Source of the DNA: Propionibacteriaceae bacterium ZF39
GTDB taxonomy: Bacteria; Actinomycetota; Actinomycetes; Propionibacteriales; Propionibacteriaceae
Assembly (NCBI GenBank): GCA_039565995.1
Contig: CP154795.1
Coordinates: 2,480,001-2,544,000, forward strand
DNA: 64,000 bases
Direction: 5' to 3'
The translations under genes and the position numbers were made by a program. The notes beneath the pieces are model-generated. The model was not told the origin of the DNA. It worked only from the letters and a program-made list of their open reading frames with translations, and did no database searches. Below are positions 62,955 to 64,000 of the stretch, in pieces; the first letter of the stretch is position 1, and each line of letters starts with the position of its first letter.

Positions 62955-62971
62955 GGAGTCTCCTCGAATCG

Positions 62972-63751
62972 TCAGGCGCCCGCAGGCTCGTTGCGGATCT
63001 CGAAGCCGGCGGCGGTCATCTTCTCCTTCACCTCGGCGACCGAGACGGTGCCGAAGTGGAAGACACTCGCGGCCAGCACGGCGTCGGCCCCGGCGCGTGC
63101 CGCATCGACGAAGTGGTCGGCGGTGCCGGCGCCACCGGAGGCGATGACGGGCACATCGACCACCTTGCGAACGGCTTCGATCATCTCGAGGTCGAATCCG
63201 GCGGTCGTGCCGTCGGCGTCCATCGAGTTGAGCAGGATCTCCCCGGCGCCGAGGTCGACGGCCTGCCTGGCCCATTCGAGCGCGTCGAGCCCGGCCGACT
63301 GCCGACCACCGTGGGTCGTCACGCCGAAGCCGGACGGCAAGCCGGCCTCGCGCCGGGCATCGACCGAGAGCACCAGGACCTGGTTGCCGAAGCGCGACGT
63401 GATCTCGGAGATCAGTTCGGGCCGCCGGATCGCGGCCGTGTTGACGCCGACCTTGTCGGCACCGTGGCGCAGGAGATCGTCGACATCGGACGCCGAGGCG
63501 ATCCCGCCGCCGACGGTCAGGGGGATGAAGACGGTCTCGGCCGTCCGCCCCACGACCTCGCGGGTGGTCGCCCGACCTTCGTGGGAGGCCGAGATGTCGA
63601 GAAAGGTCAACTCATCGACACCGGCGCGGTCATAGACCGTGGCCAGTTCGACCGGGTCGCCCGCGTCACGAAGATTCTGGAAGTTGACACCCTTGACGAC
63701 CCGCCCGTCATGGACGTCGAGGCAGGCGATGATTCGAACAGCAACCGACAT
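62972..63751 (-). CDS. hisF: Imidazole glycerol phosphate synthase cyclase subunit HisF
   Basis: A (beta/alpha)8 barrel that forms the imidazole ring of histidine with the glutaminase HisH. The 259-residue protein has catalytic D11 ([30 protein letters not shown]) and D130 (LSVDAR) and the phosphate loops [28 protein letters not shown] and IASGGAG. No other his gene is in the window. It precedes the hydroxyacid dehydrogenase. The ATG at 63751 is chosen for the [12 protein letters not shown] start. Confidence 0.95.
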   Translation of the reverse strand: MSVAVRIIACLDVHDGRVVKGVNFQNLRDAGDPVELATVYDRAGVDELTFLDISASHEGRATTREVVGRTAETVFIPLTVGGGIASASDVDDLLRHGADKVGVNTAAIRRPELISEITSRFGNQVLVLSVDARREAGLPSGFGVTTHGGRQSAGLDALEWARQAVDLGAGEILLNSMDADGTTAGFDLEMIEAVRKVVDVPVIASGGAGTADHFVDAARAGADAVLAASVFHFGTVSVAEVKEKMTAAGFEIRNEPAGA

Positions 63752-63833
63752 GGGCCCTATCCTGTCCCACCCCGCCAACCACCGCCTGTCGGGGTCGCGG
63801 CCGGACGGGGGCCCGAGCGTCGCGATCCCCCCT

Positions 63834-63839
63834 TAGCAT
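63834..63839 (+). promoter_or_regulatory. -10 box for leaderless MauE-like gene
   Basis: TAGCAT followed by 6 bp and the GTG at 63846, within the divergent gap from hisF. Confidence 0.45.
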
Positions 63840-63845
63840 GGTCCG

Positions 63846-64000
63846 GTGCCCGCCTCGACCGTTCCCGCCCTGCTGCTCGCCGTCGTCCTCGTCGTGAGCG
63901 GGATCGCGAAGGCGCGTGACGGCGAATCCGTCACCGAATCGTTCATCACCCTGCAGTTGCCGCCCTGGCTGGCCCGCAGCGTCGCCCCCGCCCTGTTGCC
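63846..64000 (+). CDS. MauE/DoxX-like membrane protein, N-terminal fragment (runs off window)
   Basis: The first 51 residues of a small membrane protein. The opening helix PALLLAVVLVVSGIAKARDGESVTESFITLQLPPWLARSVAP-type text is like the first helix and GxAKxRD loop of MauE/DoxX-family proteins, which in actinobacteria are often near thioredoxin-like genes and involved in redox protein maturation. The start GTG has TAGCAT 6 bp before it. Too little is present to be sure; it could be another DoxX-like protein. Confidence 0.55.
   Translation, partial: MPASTVPALLLAVVLVVSGIAKARDGESVTESFITLQLPPWLARSVAPALL

Overview
The window is chromosomal DNA from a high-GC Gram-positive actinobacterium. Evidence includes recA-recX-DUF3046, thiL-ftsK-rimO-pgsA-cinA-clgR, miaB/miaA-dapF-hflX, the F420 gene cofC, an MptB-type mannosyltransferase, an NdgR-type regulator divergent from leuCD, and many TAnnnT boxes 6-7 nt upstream of start codons, as expected for leaderless mRNAs. 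RNase Y, CimA and GlnRS together suggest a propionibacterial-type lineage, but that placement is inference.

Layout. 1-1005: the end of an ISL3-family insertion sequence that has cut an MHS-type MFS transporter gene. 1194-6954: minus-strand tRNA-modification and housekeeping block (miaB, miaA, dapF, hflX, a membrane-anchored unknown) with a small plus-strand Rv0909-like antitoxin gene. 7042-10352: glutamate/polar amino-acid ABC importer gluABCD with an internal hairpin. 10628-14439: rny, recX, recA (LexA box upstream), DUF3046. 14508-18977: large Lhr helicase. 19075-25786: thiL-ftsK-rimO-pgsA-cinA-clgR on the minus strand. 25893-31390: small Lrp-like and DUF3515 genes, a 589-bp repeat-bearing gap, ddl, gpsA, plsC, cofC, HU. 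31618-34566: leuCD and divergent ndgR. 34621-43342: mptB, glnS, DUF4342, tRNA-Glu, tRNA-Gln, a CPBP protease, gltX, a FAH-family hydrolase, deoA. 43697-49639: cimA, ilvE, a degenerate hemerythrin-like protein and a NarL-type two-component pair whose regulator is frameshifted. 49683-56168: leuB, a 43-aa ORF behind phased repeats, a methyltransferase, ilvC-ilvN-ilvB and their leader peptide/attenuator. 56324-63751: a secreted sugar-dehydrogenase-like/PKD/LGFP protein, ilvD, HIT, a hydroxyacid dehydrogenase, hisF. A MauE-like gene runs off the right edge.

Together the window holds most branched-chain amino acid biosynthesis (cimA, leuCD, leuB, ilvBN, ilvC, ilvD, ilvE) with two visible regulatory layers: NdgR beside leuCD, and a classical leader-peptide attenuator in front of ilvB. 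CimA implies isoleucine can be made from pyruvate via citramalate using the same LeuCD/LeuB enzymes.

I found no CRISPR array, prophage or obvious biosynthetic/defence island. The least explained signals are two families of small dispersed hairpin elements in intergenic DNA, the 20-bp-phased repeats in front of the 43-aa ORF, the cell-wall-anchored dehydrogenase-like protein, and a strong preference for the AT-rich tyrosine codon TAT in a GC-rich genome.
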